Numbered from the stretch's first letter, positions 26,714-35,943 are shown. The stretch: 43,381 nt of DNA from Saccharothrix sp. ST-888 (GCF_000955975.1 NZ_JYJF01000057.1:1-43381), one strand, 5' to 3'. The notes: generated by a model from the letters alone, not told the origin. Translations and numbers: made by a program.

Positions 26714-27715
26714 TCAGTTGAGCGTCACCTGGCGGTTCACCAGGTTGGCCCGGGCCCGGCGCTCGTCGCCGGTCAGCGGGGTGGCGTCGGCCGAGGCCAG
26801 GGCGGCGAGGGTGTCCGCGAGGCGCTCGGCGAACTCGGCGGCGGGCTTCTCGCACTCGTCGGCGGTCATCGTCGAGGGCAGGTCCCAGACCGGCACGGTG
26901 AGGCCGTGCGCGCGGAACGAGCCGACCAGGCGGGTGTCCTGGCCGAGCGAGGACTGGTCGGCGGCGGTCAGCCGGGCGAGCGCGTCCAGCAGGCCCTCCT
27001 CGGGGACGGTCATCACCCAGCGCAGGTGGTTCTTGTCGGTGGCGGCGCACCAGTACGCGGCGTCCACCGATGCCAGCTTCTCGGTCGGGATGGCGGAGGC
27101 GTTGGCACGCTCCAGCGAGGCGGCGACCTCGCCGGTGGCGCCCTCGGCGTCCTCCAGCCAGAACTCGAAGCCGCTGAACACGCTCGGAGTGAACGCGGCG
27201 TTCACATCGAGCAGTTCCTGCAGGCGGCGGCCGCCGGCGATGGTGCGGCGGGCGGGGACCGGGGTGCCGGGCTCGGTGGCCAGGGCCAGTTCGAGGGCGT
27301 CGGCCAGGTCGCGGCTCAGGTCGCCGGAGGAGGACTGGGTCTGCAGACCGAGCAGGATCGAGCCGTCCTGGCGGCGCAGCGCGGGCCAGGCCAGCGGCAG
27401 TACGGTCGCCAGGGTCACCGAGGGCACCTCGCCGACCGCGCTCGCGGCGGCCTCGGCGGTCAGCGTCAGCGGTGCGGTCGCGGCCGGAACCAGCTCGCGC
27501 AGCGCCACCCAGTCGGCCTCGCCCGGCAGGCCCTCGAACGGGCGGTGCACCAGTTCCTGCACCGCGTGCGCGGCCTCCCGGCCGTGGCAGGCCTTGTAGC
27601 GGCGGCCCGAGCCGCACGGGCAGTCCTCACGGGCGCCGACCACGGGGACCTCTCCCGTGCTCACGGTGGTGGACGGACGGCGCTGCGGCGACTTCTTCGC
27701 GGCCTTCTTGGCCAT
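26714..27715 (-). CDS. DUF5926 family protein with SEC-C zinc motif
   Basis: A 333-residue protein. A basic N-terminus (MAKKAAKKSPQRRP) leads to a SEC-C-type zinc motif, CPCGSGRRYKACHG, at about residues 33-46; this motif otherwise occurs at the SecA C-terminus. The rest is an acidic alpha/beta region without known catalytic signatures (LASVDAAYWCAATDKNHLRW, FRAHGLTVPVWDLPS). The layout fits the actinobacterial DUF5926 family, recognised from memory; its function is not established. GGGAGAG precedes the ATG at 27715. It ends about 210 bases from the primase-polymerase-like gene in convergent orientation. Confidence 0.8.
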   Translation of the reverse strand: MAKKAAKKSPQRRPSTTVSTGEVPVVGAREDCPCGSGRRYKACHGREAAHAVQELVHRPFEGLPGEADWVALRELVPAATAPLTLTAEAAASAVGEVPSVTLATVLPLAWPALRRQDGSILLGLQTQSSSGDLSRDLADALELALATEPGTPVPARRTIAGGRRLQELLDVNAAFTPSVFSGFEFWLEDAEGATGEVAASLERANASAIPTEKLASVDAAYWCAATDKNHLRWVMTVPEEGLLDALARLTAADQSSLGQDTRLVGSFRAHGLTVPVWDLPSTMTADECEKPAAEFAERLADTLAALASADATPLTGDERRARANLVNRQVTLN

Positions 27716-28028
27716 GGTGCGGCTCTCCCGGGAACGGCGACGACTTGCTCCCGGGCAGCCTACTGAGGTTTCCCGCCGATGTCGGGCACCTTGTCGCCGC
27801 CCGGGGCGTGGGGCCCGGTCCGGTCAGCCGTGTGCGAACCGGGGGCGGGCTGCGAGCAGCCGGGCCCGGTGGGCCAGTTGCACCTTGCAGGCGCCCTGAC
27901 CGCACGTCGGGCCGGGCCCCTCGGGCCGACCGATCCCGAAGCCGACCGACTCCTGAATCCAGCTGATCCTGAATCCGACTGATTCCGGGTCCGAATCCGA
28001 CGGTGCCCGAAGTGCGGCGCTCCCGGGG
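27716..28028. other. Intergenic region with short tandem repeat
   Basis: No gene is seen. At 27951-27998 three related 16-base units run in tandem: TCCTGAATCCAGCTGA, TCCTGAATCCGACTGA and a more divergent TTCCGGGTCCGAATCC. They lie just after the stop of the anti-sigma-like gene on its downstream side. Confidence 0.5.
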
Positions 28029-28565
28029 TCAGGCGCTTCTGGCGCCCGGTGCGCAGTGCTCCCGGATGGGCAGCAGGGCCCACACGGTCACCTGGCCGGG
28101 TGCGTCCCGCACGCCCCAGTCGCTCGCCAACTGTCCGACGATGCTCAGGCCGCGGCCGCCGCGCGAGGTCATCGAGGGCCGGGCCGGCAGCGGCCGGGTG
28201 GCTGCGCCGCCGTCCGTCACCTCCAGCGCGAGCAGGTCCTCGCCGTGCAATTGCCAGCGCACCAGGATGCCGCCGGTCTCGCCGAGATCGGGGTCGAGCA
28301 GATCGGCCGCCGCCGCGCTCTCCACCTCGTCGCCGAGCGCTGCCGGGATCGGCAGTGGACGGGCGTATCGACAGGAATTGCTGAGCAGTTCGGAAAGGAT
28401 CAGTACTGCATCGTCAATCACCGCATCCGGTATCTCGCGGTCTCCCAGATCACGCCGCAGCCTCCGCCGCGCGACTGCGACACTGGCAGGGCCGTGCGGT
28501 ACGGCCATGGTCGATGAAGTGGGACCGGACTTGACAAGCACAGCGTGCGCGACCATCAACGCCAC
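28029..28565 (-). CDS. Anti-sigma-factor-type ATP-binding (HATPase_c_2) regulatory protein
   Basis: A 178-residue single-domain protein of the RsbW/SpoIIAB-like Bergerat ATPase group that is greatly expanded in streptomycetes. It shows DDAVLILSELLSNSCRYARP (N-box with the Glu and Asn), LALEVTDGGAATRP (G1 box) and SRGGRGLSIVGQLASDWGVR (G2 box). Such proteins bind or phosphorylate sigma factors or anti-anti-sigma proteins and are countered by SpoIIE phosphatases like the two in this window, though any direct partnership is inference. The GTG at 28565 is chosen because GAAGGAGG lies seven bases upstream; the longer frame from 28667 has no such site. Confidence 0.87.
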   Translation of the reverse strand: MALMVAHAVLVKSGPTSSTMAVPHGPASVAVARRRLRRDLGDREIPDAVIDDAVLILSELLSNSCRYARPLPIPAALGDEVESAAAADLLDPDLGETGGILVRWQLHGEDLLALEVTDGGAATRPLPARPSMTSRGGRGLSIVGQLASDWGVRDAPGQVTVWALLPIREHCAPGARSA

Positions 28566-28879
28566 CCCCGGACCTCCTTCAGCATTCGCCGAGGGATGGA
28601 TGCCCCCTGGGAATCCGTCGGAAACGACCGGTCGGTGATCCTGGCGGGACATTTCCGGGTGCCGCAACTCACGGTACGCAAATGGTGATTACCTGCTCAC
28701 GCACCGTTGTGAAAGCGTATGGAATTCGCCAACCCGAGTGTCTTGAGCCGTGTTTGCGCCGCTGTTTGCGCCCTGCTTCACGCCCGCGTGCACCAATTCA
28801 CCTGACAGCGGCGGCGCCTGTCACCGGCCCGGTCGCCGGGCGTGCGACAGGGGTGCCGCCGGGGTGCCCGATGGCCTGC
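28566..28879. other. Intergenic region, promoter side of the anti-sigma-type gene
   Basis: No gene is seen. A relatively AT-rich stretch at 28670-28735 probably contains the promoter for the anti-sigma-type gene. TGTTTGCGCC occurs twice, at 28751-28760 and 28763-28772. Confidence 0.4.
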
Positions 28880-29689
28880 TCAGCGGCCCAGTTGGGCCAG
28901 CACCTCGCGCGGGCGGTTGGTGATCAGCGCCTCCACGCCGAGCTCCAGGCAGTACTCGACGTCCGCCGGATCGTCCACCGTCCACACGTGCACCCGGTGC
29001 CCGGCCCGCCTGAGCGCCGGTACCAGGCGGGGGTCGGCCCGGATCAGCTCGATGCCGGGGCCGGCGATCCGGGCACCGCCGGGCAGCGCCCTGGTCCGGC
29101 CGAGCAGCGGCAGTCGGCGCTCCAGCAGGTAGACGGTGGGAATCGCCGGTGCGGCGCGGCGGATCCGGCGCAGCGAGAGCTCGGAGAAGCTCATCACCCG
29201 GACCGCGGACTCGGCGGACATCGCGGGCAGCAGGCCGTAGTGCCCCAGCATGCGCAGCAGTTCCGCCTCGGTCTGGCCGCCGTGCCGGGTCGGGTGCTTG
29301 GTCTCGATCGCCAGCTCGATCCGCCGCCCGGCGTCGGCGACCAGTTCCAGCAGCTCGGCCAGGGTGAGGATCGGGCTGGGCTCGGGCGCCTCGGGCGACT
29401 TCCAGGAGCCGAAGTCCAGCCGGGAGAGTTCGGCCAGCGTCATCGCGGACACCAGCCCCTGCCCGTTCGAGGTGCGCCGGACCGTACGGTCGTGGACGCA
29501 GACCAACTGGCCGTCGGCGGTCAGCCGTACGTCGCACTCCAGGCCGTCGGCCCCCTCCTCGATCGCCCGGCGGTAGGCGGCCAGGGTGTGCTCGGGGAGG
29601 GCAGCGGAGGAGCCCCGGTGCGCGATGACCCGGACGGCCTCACGGTCGAGGGTTCCTGGTGCCGACGCTGAGAGGTTCCGGGTTTCCAC
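28880..29689 (-). CDS. Glycerophosphodiester phosphodiesterase
   Basis: A 269-residue GDPD-family TIM-barrel enzyme hydrolysing glycerophosphodiesters to glycerol-3-phosphate and an alcohol. Catalytic and metal residues are visible: VIAHRGSSAALPEHT with the first His, GADGLECDVRLTADGQLVC with Glu and Asp, VHDRTVRRTSNGQG with the second His, and IELAIETKHPT with the Glu-X-Lys. VHVWTVDDP and GVEALITNRP close the barrel. There is no signal peptide, so it acts in the cytoplasm. There is no ribosome site; the GTG at 29689 follows a -10-like TAGGCT by seven bases. Confidence 0.92.
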   Translation of the reverse strand: METRNLSASAPGTLDREAVRVIAHRGSSAALPEHTLAAYRRAIEEGADGLECDVRLTADGQLVCVHDRTVRRTSNGQGLVSAMTLAELSRLDFGSWKSPEAPEPSPILTLAELLELVADAGRRIELAIETKHPTRHGGQTEAELLRMLGHYGLLPAMSAESAVRVMSFSELSLRRIRRAAPAIPTVYLLERRLPLLGRTRALPGGARIAGPGIELIRADPRLVPALRRAGHRVHVWTVDDPADVEYCLELGVEALITNRPREVLAQLGR

Positions 29690-29696
29690 GGCACCA

Positions 29697-29702
29697 AGCC
29701 TA
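29697..29702 (-). promoter_or_regulatory. Candidate leaderless -10 element of the GDPD gene
   Basis: On the minus strand TAGGCT lies seven bases before the GTG start, the spacing expected for a transcript starting at the initiation codon. No -35 resembling the consensus is visible, so confidence is limited. Confidence 0.35.
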
Positions 29703-29841
29703 CGAGGCCCCGGATGGCCCGGAGCCGTCGGCACGGGGAACTCGTGGTGAAGAAAACCCGTGCCGGGAGAAATGGGGCGGAAAACGAATCCGCCCCCGGG
29801 TTCGCTCCGGGGACGGATCAGTTCGAGAAGGGCGGACCGGG

Positions 29842-31209
29842 TCAGCCGACGGTCTCGTCGCGGCGGAGCCGGGTCAGCAGCCAGGTGGCCAACGCCGGTA
29901 CCAGGAAACCGAACAGCGAGGCGGAGCTCCACTCCTGCGGCGTGAAGTGCACGGCGGACTGGAGGTCCGTCCACAGGCCGGTCCACCAGTCGGCGATCGG
30001 CGTCGGCGCCAGGAACTGGTAGGTGGCGAAGCCGAGCAGCCACGGCGCCAGCATCAGCCAGCGGGTCGGGGCGTCCTGGTCGAGGTTCCAGCCGCGGCGT
30101 CCCGCGCCGAAGAAGTAGTCCACCGCGAGCACCGCCAGCAGCGGCACGAACACCGAGCCGATCAGGCCGAGGAAGTTGTAGTACGAGGCGGTGAACTCCT
30201 GGATCTGCAGCGCCAGCACGGTGACCAGCACGCCGATCCCGCCGGTCAGCACGCGGCGGTCCACCCGGGGGAACAGGTTGTGGACGGACATCGCGGTCGA
30301 GTACACGTTGGCGAACGACTGGTCGGTCTCCCGCAGCACCAGCACCAGCAGGAAGACCCAGCCGGCCGCGACCCCGGTGAACGAGGAGAAGATCTTCGAC
30401 ACGTCGCCGCCGGACTGCAGCAGCGCGATCAGGCCCACCGCGTAGCACCAGACCTGGGCCACCGTGTAGCCGGAGAAGGTGCCCCAGAACGCGCCGCCCC
30501 GGGTGCGCGAGTGCCGGGTGTAGTCCGCGGCCAGCGGGACGAAGGAGACCGAGACGGCCACGATCGCGTCGGTCGCGTGCAGGAAGCCGTTCCAGTTGCC
30601 CGCGCCCGGGTCGGGAAAGCCCTGACGGCCCAGCTGGACGGTGAAGTACACCATCGCCAGGCCCACCGCCGCGGCGACGTACCTGCGCAGCACCGCGATC
30701 GAACCCAGCGGCCAGATGGTCAGCACCGTGGTCACCGCACCCGCCAGCACCACGAACAGCCAGCGCCAGCCGTCCGTGCCGACCACCGCCTGCGCGCCCA
30801 TCGCGATCACCATGAGCTCGTAGACGCCCCAGCCGACGCACTGGGCGATGTTCAGCACCGTCGGCAGGTAGGAGAGCCTGGTGCCGAACAGGCCGCGCAG
30901 CGAGGCCATCGCCGGGGCACCCGTCCGGGCGCCGATCAGCGCGGCCACGCCGAGCATCGCGGTACCGATCACCGTGCCCGCCACGACCGCCGTCACGGCC
31001 GCCGCGAAGGACAGCTCGGAGCCGGCCGCGCCGAGCACGGTGGCCGCACCGCTGAAGCCCATCAGGCTGACCCCGAGGTTGGCCCAGAGCGCGAACTGGT
31101 CGCGGAAGCCGAGCGTGCGCGGCGGTGCGGTGTCGAGCGTCAGCGGCGCCTCGGAGCGCTCGGAGGCTCTTGCGGACGCGTCAGAGGGTGGTGCAGAGAC
31201 AGCCGACAT
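29842..31209 (-). CDS. cytX: NCS1-family permease, probable hydroxymethylpyrimidine transporter CytX
   Basis: A 455-residue membrane protein of the nucleobase:cation symporter-1 family with about 12 helices after a polar N-terminus. Features include FALWANLGVSLMGFSGAATV at helix 1, SLRGLFGTRLSYLPTVLNIAQ, and VSFVPLAADYTRHSRTRGGA. The decisive clue is the TPP riboswitch directly upstream. Cytosine-permease-like proteins under thiamine control are the CytX group, thought to import the thiamine pyrimidine moiety. No thiamine biosynthesis gene is adjacent. The ATG at 31209 follows AGGGAG by eight bases, and that ribosome site is the last segment of the riboswitch. Confidence 0.88.
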   Translation of the reverse strand: MSAVSAPPSDASARASERSEAPLTLDTAPPRTLGFRDQFALWANLGVSLMGFSGAATVLGAAGSELSFAAAVTAVVAGTVIGTAMLGVAALIGARTGAPAMASLRGLFGTRLSYLPTVLNIAQCVGWGVYELMVIAMGAQAVVGTDGWRWLFVVLAGAVTTVLTIWPLGSIAVLRRYVAAAVGLAMVYFTVQLGRQGFPDPGAGNWNGFLHATDAIVAVSVSFVPLAADYTRHSRTRGGAFWGTFSGYTVAQVWCYAVGLIALLQSGGDVSKIFSSFTGVAAGWVFLLVLVLRETDQSFANVYSTAMSVHNLFPRVDRRVLTGGIGVLVTVLALQIQEFTASYYNFLGLIGSVFVPLLAVLAVDYFFGAGRRGWNLDQDAPTRWLMLAPWLLGFATYQFLAPTPIADWWTGLWTDLQSAVHFTPQEWSSASLFGFLVPALATWLLTRLRRDETVG

Positions 31210-31216
31210 GGCCGAT

Positions 31217-31345
31217 GCTCCCTACGCCGGCATTACCCGGACAGGTTCGAGCGGTCTGCGCTCCCTCGTGCCCGCCGCCATGATGTATGGCGTACGGTCC
31301 GATCAGCGCACTCTCAGCCTGGATGGTCCAAGCTCCCGCGTGTCA
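31217..31345 (-). ncRNA. TPP riboswitch (THI element) upstream of cytX
   Basis: Read on the minus strand, the region contains CGCGGGAGC at the 5' side, GGCTGAGAGTG (the conserved CTGAGA core) and, after a variable arm, GAACCTGTCCGGGTAATGCC followed by GGCGTAGGGAGC. These are the invariant parts of the thiamine pyrophosphate aptamer in the right order. The 3' end AGGGAG is also the ribosome site of cytX, so ligand binding can hide it directly and shut off translation. The outer boundaries are approximate. Confidence 0.9.
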
Positions 31346-31569
31346 GTTTGGAGCGGCCAGGGTAACCGCCGGGCGCCGGAACCCCCAAGGCCCGGGGGCG
31401 GCTGTCCGGATCGCGGACGGGCGGTGCACCCTGTCGGTGGAGTATCTGTCGGGGGCATGTCGGGATTGGTTAAGGATTCTCACGAGTTCTTCAGAACGCT
31501 CCTTACGGCATCTGAATCCCGGATGCGAAAAACTATGGGCCAAGGTCCTGTCAGCTATGGAGGTCGTCC

Positions 31570-33225
31570 GTGAGCACCGAGCACGCGAGTGGGTCCACCG
31601 GGCCGGAGGAGGCGCGCACCTCCGACGGTCAGGGGGTGGTGGGTCCGGCTCATGACACCGGGACGGCCGACGCGCCGCCGGTCGTCGAGTCCGCGCCGAC
31701 GCTCTCCTTCACCAAGCTGAGCGCCCCGGAGGACGCCGAGCCTTCCGAGCCCGCCGCTGCTGCGCCCTCCGCCGCCGCGCCGGCCCCCGGCTACCTGGAC
31801 GCCCCGCCGCCCGCGGCCCCGGCCGCGCCGGGCTACCTGGACGCGCCGCCGCCGGTGGTCCAGGCCCCGCCGCCCGTTGCCGCCATGCCGCCCGCCGAGA
31901 ACCCGTACGCTGCGCCGGGCGCCCCAGCCGCCCACGGCATGCCGACCGAGCAGATCACCCCGCTCGCCGCCGAGGGGCAGCCGCACCACCCGTTCGGCGC
32001 AGGCCAGCCGCTCGGCGGCTGGGGTGCGCCCCCGGCCGGTCCGGGCGAGCCCGGTGTCCCCGGTTACCCGGACGACTTCGGCGGCCCGAAGCCGCCGGCC
32101 CGCAAGCGCGGCGGCCTGGTCGCCCTGATCGCGGCGGTCGCCCTGGTGGCGGGTCTCGCGGGCGGTGCGGTCGGCGCCGCGGTCAACGGCAGCGGCGGCA
32201 GCACGGCCAACTCCGGCGCCAGCCACACCAGCACCACCATCCAGGCCGGGGACAAGACCGTCGACCGGGCGCCCGACTCGGTCGCCGGGATCGCCGCCAA
32301 GGCGCTGCCCAGCGTGGTCACCATCAAGGCCCAGGGCTCGCAGGAGTCCGGCACCGGTACGGGCTTCGTCTTCGACACCGAGGGCCACATCCTCACCAAC
32401 AACCACGTGGTCGCCCCGGCGGCCAACGGCGGCAAGCTGACCGTCAAGTTCTCCGACGGCTCCGCCTACACCGCCTCGGTGGTCGGCCGGGCCCAGGGCT
32501 ACGACGTGGCGGTGATCCGGCTCGACAACCCGCCGACGGACAAGCTGGTCCCGCTCCCGCTCGGCGACTCCGACAAGGTCGCGGTCGGCGACGCCACCAT
32601 CGCCATCGGCGCGCCGTACGGCCTCGAAGGCACCGTCACCACCGGCATCGTCAGCGCCAAGGACCGCCCGGTGGCCTCCGGCGACGAGACCGGCGCGCAG
32701 TCGTCCTACATGAACGCGCTGCAGACCGACGCCTCGATCAACCCGGGCAACTCCGGCGGGCCGCTGCTCAACAGCTCCGGCGCGGTGATCGGCATCAACT
32801 CGGCGATCCAGTCCAACACCGGTGGCTCCAACGGCCGGGCGGGCAGCATCGGCCTGGGCTTCGCCATCCCGGTCAACCAGGCCGCCCGGGTGGCCCAGGA
32901 CCTGATCAAGACCGGCACGCCGGTCTACGCGATCCTCGGGATCCTGCGCAACGACGACTACAAGGGCGACGGCGCCCAGATCCAGACCGGCCCGGTCCAG
33001 GGCACCCCGGCCGTCACCCCGGGCGGCCCCGCCGACCAGGCCGGCCTCAAGGCGGGCGACGTCATCACCAAGCTGGGCGACCACCCGATCGACAGCGCCC
33101 CGACCCTGGTCAGCGAGATCTGGACGTACAAGCCCGGCGACAAGGTCTCCGTCGAGTACACCCGCGACGGCAAGACCGCCAAGACCACCGTGACCCTCGG
33201 CGAGCGCAAGGGCGACACCCCCTGA
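31570..33225 (+). CDS. HtrA/DegP-like membrane-anchored serine protease with PDZ domain
   Basis: A 551-residue protein. Residues 1-178 are a disordered, Pro/Ala-rich cytoplasmic region containing PGYLDAPPP twice (73-81 and 87-95). One membrane segment is at about 181-205, followed by an extracellular trypsin-like domain with the triad His279 (LTNNHVV), Asp312 (GYDVAVIRLDN) and Ser395 (NPGNSGGPLLN). A PDZ domain fills about 450-545 (GPADQAGLKAGDVITKLGD). HtrA proteases clear misfolded envelope proteins. The GTG at 31570 follows TGGAGG by about seven bases. The gene is divergent from cytX, with about 220 bases of promoter space beyond the riboswitch. Confidence 0.93.
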   Translation: MSTEHASGSTGPEEARTSDGQGVVGPAHDTGTADAPPVVESAPTLSFTKLSAPEDAEPSEPAAAAPSAAAPAPGYLDAPPPAAPAAPGYLDAPPPVVQAPPPVAAMPPAENPYAAPGAPAAHGMPTEQITPLAAEGQPHHPFGAGQPLGGWGAPPAGPGEPGVPGYPDDFGGPKPPARKRGGLVALIAAVALVAGLAGGAVGAAVNGSGGSTANSGASHTSTTIQAGDKTVDRAPDSVAGIAAKALPSVVTIKAQGSQESGTGTGFVFDTEGHILTNNHVVAPAANGGKLTVKFSDGSAYTASVVGRAQGYDVAVIRLDNPPTDKLVPLPLGDSDKVAVGDATIAIGAPYGLEGTVTTGIVSAKDRPVASGDETGAQSSYMNALQTDASINPGNSGGPLLNSSGAVIGINSAIQSNTGGSNGRAGSIGLGFAIPVNQAARVAQDLIKTGTPVYAILGILRNDDYKGDGAQIQTGPVQGTPAVTPGGPADQAGLKAGDVITKLGDHPIDSAPTLVSEIWTYKPGDKVSVEYTRDGKTAKTTVTLGERKGDTP

Positions 33226-33322
33226 CGCCCTGCCGGTGAAACCACCCCGCTCCGGAAACGTCCCGCTCCGGAAAAAGGGTGTGCACCGAATCCCTCCGGA
33301 CCCGTTAGGCTGACCCCCGCCA

Positions 33323-33410
33323 GGAGGGTTGCCCGAGCGGCCTAAGGGAACAGTCTTGAAAACTGTCGTGGCGTGACCCGTCACCGTGGGTTCAAATCCC
33401 ACACCCTCCG
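33323..33410 (+). tRNA. tRNA-Ser (anticodon TGA)
   Basis: GGAGGGT (33323-33329) pairs with ACCCTCC (33403-33409), discriminator G at 33410. The anticodon loop CTTGAAA between ACAGT and ACTGT gives TGA. A long variable arm and the T-arm GTGGGTTCAAATCCCAC are typical of class II tRNA-Ser. The CCA end is not encoded. Confidence 0.95.
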
Positions 33411-33432
33411 CACGTGGGCGTAGTCCCAGCTC

Positions 33433-33467
33433 AGGGCGGGTACCGGCTGATTGCCGGTACCCGCCCT
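33433..33467 (+). terminator. Terminator after tRNA-Ser
   Basis: AGGGCGGGTACCGGC (33433-33447) and its perfect complement (33453-33467) form a 15-base stem with a five-base loop, 22 bases after the tRNA. A T-run is absent. Confidence 0.65.
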
Positions 33468-33802
33468 TCGCGTTCCCGTCCCGGGGTGTCCCACCCGGGT
33501 GCCGGACCTGTCCAGCGTGTGTGGAACGTTCGTGGAACGGATCGGCGGGCGGGCCGGTGCCGCCGGTTTCAGGTGACGAAGTCGACCGGGGGCGGTTGGC
33601 GGTCCTGACGGTGCTCAAGCAGAGTTCCGGGCGTGGGCAGGGCCGTGGGCTCCGGTCTGCGGCTTGCCCGCTGTGCCTCGGACGGCGACGGCGGGAGCTG
33701 CGACAGCAGCGTCGATGACGGCCTCTCAGCGCCCTGCGCCTGTTCTGCAGACTCCCGTGCAACCGAGCCGCAGCACCCCTGGAGAGGAGCCCTGAGCAGC
33801 TG
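33468..33802 (+). other. Intergenic region between tRNA-Ser and transketolase
   Basis: No supported gene. GTGGAACG occurs twice close together at 33520-33540, the only repeat noted. The frames over 33560-33780 are shadows. GAGAGGAG, about 15 bases before the transketolase ATG, is a distant ribosome site. Confidence 0.4.
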
Positions 33803-35920
33803 ATGACTACTCAGATCCCGAGCAGTGCAACCGATTTCGAGTGGACCGAGCTGGACCGCAGGACCGTCGACGTGGCCAGGGCCCTGGCGGCGGACGCGGT
33901 CGAAGCCGCCGGACACGGGCACCCGGGCACCGCGATGAGCCTGGCCCCGGCGGCGTACCTGCTGTTCCAGCGGCTGCTCAGGCACGACCCGAGCGACCCC
34001 GCGTGGGCGGGCCGGGACCGCTTCGTGCTCTCCTGCGGCCACTCCAGCCTCACCCTCTACATCCAGCTCTTCCTGTCCGGCTACGGCCTGACCCTGGACG
34101 ACCTCAAGGCGCTGCGCACCGCCGGCAGCCTGACCCCCGCCCACCCGGAGTACGGCCACACGCCCGGCGTCGAGACCACCACGGGACCGCTCGGCCAGGG
34201 TTTCGCCAACGCGGTCGGCATGGCGATGGCCGCCCGCCGCGAGCGCGGTCTCTTCGACCCCTCGGCGGCGCCGGAGCAGAGCCCGTTCGACCACACCATC
34301 TGGGTCTTCGCCTCCGACGGCGACCTGGAGGAGGGCATCAGCCACGAGGCCAGCGCGATCGCCGGCCACCAGAAGCTGGGCAACCTGGTCGTGCTCTACG
34401 ACGACAACCACATCTCGATCGAGGACGACACGCAGATCGCCGTCTCCGAGGACGTGCTGGCCCGGTACGCCGCGTACGGCTGGCACGTGCAGCGGGTGGA
34501 CTGGACCGGGACCGGCGAGTACGTCGAGGACGTCGCGCAGCTGCACGGCGCGCTCGACGCGGCGCGGGCCGAGACCGGCCGGCCCTCGATCGTGGCGCTG
34601 CGGACGATCATCGGCTGGCCCGCGCCGACCAAGCAGAACACCGGCAAGATCCACGGCTCCGCGCTCGGCGCCGCCGAGGTCGCCGCCACCAAGCAGGCGC
34701 TCGGCCTGGATCCGGCGAAGTCCTTCGACGTCCCGGCCGAACTCCTGGACCACGCACGGCAGGTGGTCGAGCGCGGGCGGCAGGCCCGGCAGGAGTGGGA
34801 GAAGTCCTTCGGGGACTGGCGGGCCGCGGAGCCCGCCCGCGCGGCCGAGTTCGACCGGATCTCGACCAGGACCCTGCCGGCGGGCTGGAGTTCGGCGCTG
34901 CCGGAGTTCCCGGCCGGTACCGAGGTGGCCACCCGGAAGGCCTCCGGCGAGGTGCTCTCGGCGCTGGCGCCCGTACTGCCCGAACTCTGGGGCGGATCGG
35001 CCGATCTGGCGGAGAGCAACCTGACCACGATGAAGGGCGAGCCGTCCTTCGTCCCCGAGGAGCTCCAGACCGCCGCCTTCAAGGGCCACCGCTACGGCCG
35101 CACCCTGCACTTCGGCATCCGCGAGCACGGCATGGGCGGCATCCTCAACGGCATTGCGCTGCACGGCGGTACGCGCCCCTACGGCGGCACCTTCCTGGTC
35201 TTCAGCGACTACATGCGCCCCTCGGTGCGGCTCGCCGCGATGATGAACCTCCCGGTCACCTACGTCTGGACGCACGACTCGATCGGCCTCGGCGAGGACG
35301 GTCCGACCCACCAGCCGGTCGAGCACCTGGCCAGCCTGCGCGCCATCCCGGGGCTGGACGTGGTCCGTCCCGCCGACGCCAACGAGACCGTCGTCGCCTG
35401 GAGGACCATCATCGAGAACACCGACCGGCCCGCCGGCCTCTGCCTCTCCCGGCAGAACCTGCCCGTGCTGGAGCGCACCTCCGCCACCGGTCTGGCCGCC
35501 GCCGAAGGCGCGGCCAGAGGCGGCTACGTCCTCGCCGAGGCCGCCGGCGACGCCCCGGAGGTGATCCTGATCGCCACCGGCAGCGAGGTGCCGATCGCGC
35601 TGCGGGCCAGGGAGATCCTCCAGGCCGAGGGCACCGCGACCCGGGTGGTCTCGATGCCGTGCGTCGAGTGGTTCGACGAACAGGACGCCGCGTACCGGGA
35701 GTCGGTGCTGCCGCGCGGCGTCCGGGCCCGGGTCTCGGTCGAGGCGGGCTCCTCGCTCGGCTGGTACGCCCTGGTCGGTGAGGCCGGCGAGTCGGTCGGC
35801 CTGGACCGCTTCGGCCTGTCCGCGCCGTACCAGACCCTGTACGAGCAGTTCGGGTTCACCCCCGAGCGGGTCGCCGCCCACGCGCGCAGCAGCCTGGCGA
35901 AGGCGCGCGACCGGGACTGA
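33803..35920 (+). CDS. tkt: Transketolase
   Basis: A 705-residue, full-length transketolase. TPP-binding residues are seen in SDGDLEEGISHEASAIAGHQ with the family GDG motif, and LYDDNHISIEDDT. AGHGHPGTAMSLAPAAYLLF and TTTGPLGQGFANAVGMAMAA belong to the N-terminal domain; FGIREHGMGGILNGIALHGG and THDSIGLGEDGPTHQPVEHL to the pyrimidine domain; the C-terminal domain starts near residue 570. It interconverts pentose-phosphate sugars and can make erythrose-4-phosphate. The usual neighbours (transaldolase, zwf, opcA) are absent; it sits 500 bases before a secondary-metabolism DAHP synthase, which needs erythrose-4-phosphate. A perfect terminator hairpin follows, so it is transcribed separately. Confidence 0.95.
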   Translation: MTTQIPSSATDFEWTELDRRTVDVARALAADAVEAAGHGHPGTAMSLAPAAYLLFQRLLRHDPSDPAWAGRDRFVLSCGHSSLTLYIQLFLSGYGLTLDDLKALRTAGSLTPAHPEYGHTPGVETTTGPLGQGFANAVGMAMAARRERGLFDPSAAPEQSPFDHTIWVFASDGDLEEGISHEASAIAGHQKLGNLVVLYDDNHISIEDDTQIAVSEDVLARYAAYGWHVQRVDWTGTGEYVEDVAQLHGALDAARAETGRPSIVALRTIIGWPAPTKQNTGKIHGSALGAAEVAATKQALGLDPAKSFDVPAELLDHARQVVERGRQARQEWEKSFGDWRAAEPARAAEFDRISTRTLPAGWSSALPEFPAGTEVATRKASGEVLSALAPVLPELWGGSADLAESNLTTMKGEPSFVPEELQTAAFKGHRYGRTLHFGIREHGMGGILNGIALHGGTRPYGGTFLVFSDYMRPSVRLAAMMNLPVTYVWTHDSIGLGEDGPTHQPVEHLASLRAIPGLDVVRPADANETVVAWRTIIENTDRPAGLCLSRQNLPVLERTSATGLAAAEGAARGGYVLAEAAGDAPEVILIATGSEVPIALRAREILQAEGTATRVVSMPCVEWFDEQDAAYRESVLPRGVRARVSVEAGSSLGWYALVGEAGESVGLDRFGLSAPYQTLYEQFGFTPERVAAHARSSLAKARDRD

Positions 35921-35943
35921 CCGCCCGGCGGACACCCGCAGCG

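Noticed and set aside
29842..31365. Long + strand open frame opposite cytX
   Set aside because: It is an Arg/Gln/His-rich shadow of a high-GC gene; the minus-strand frame has clear transporter features and a riboswitch.
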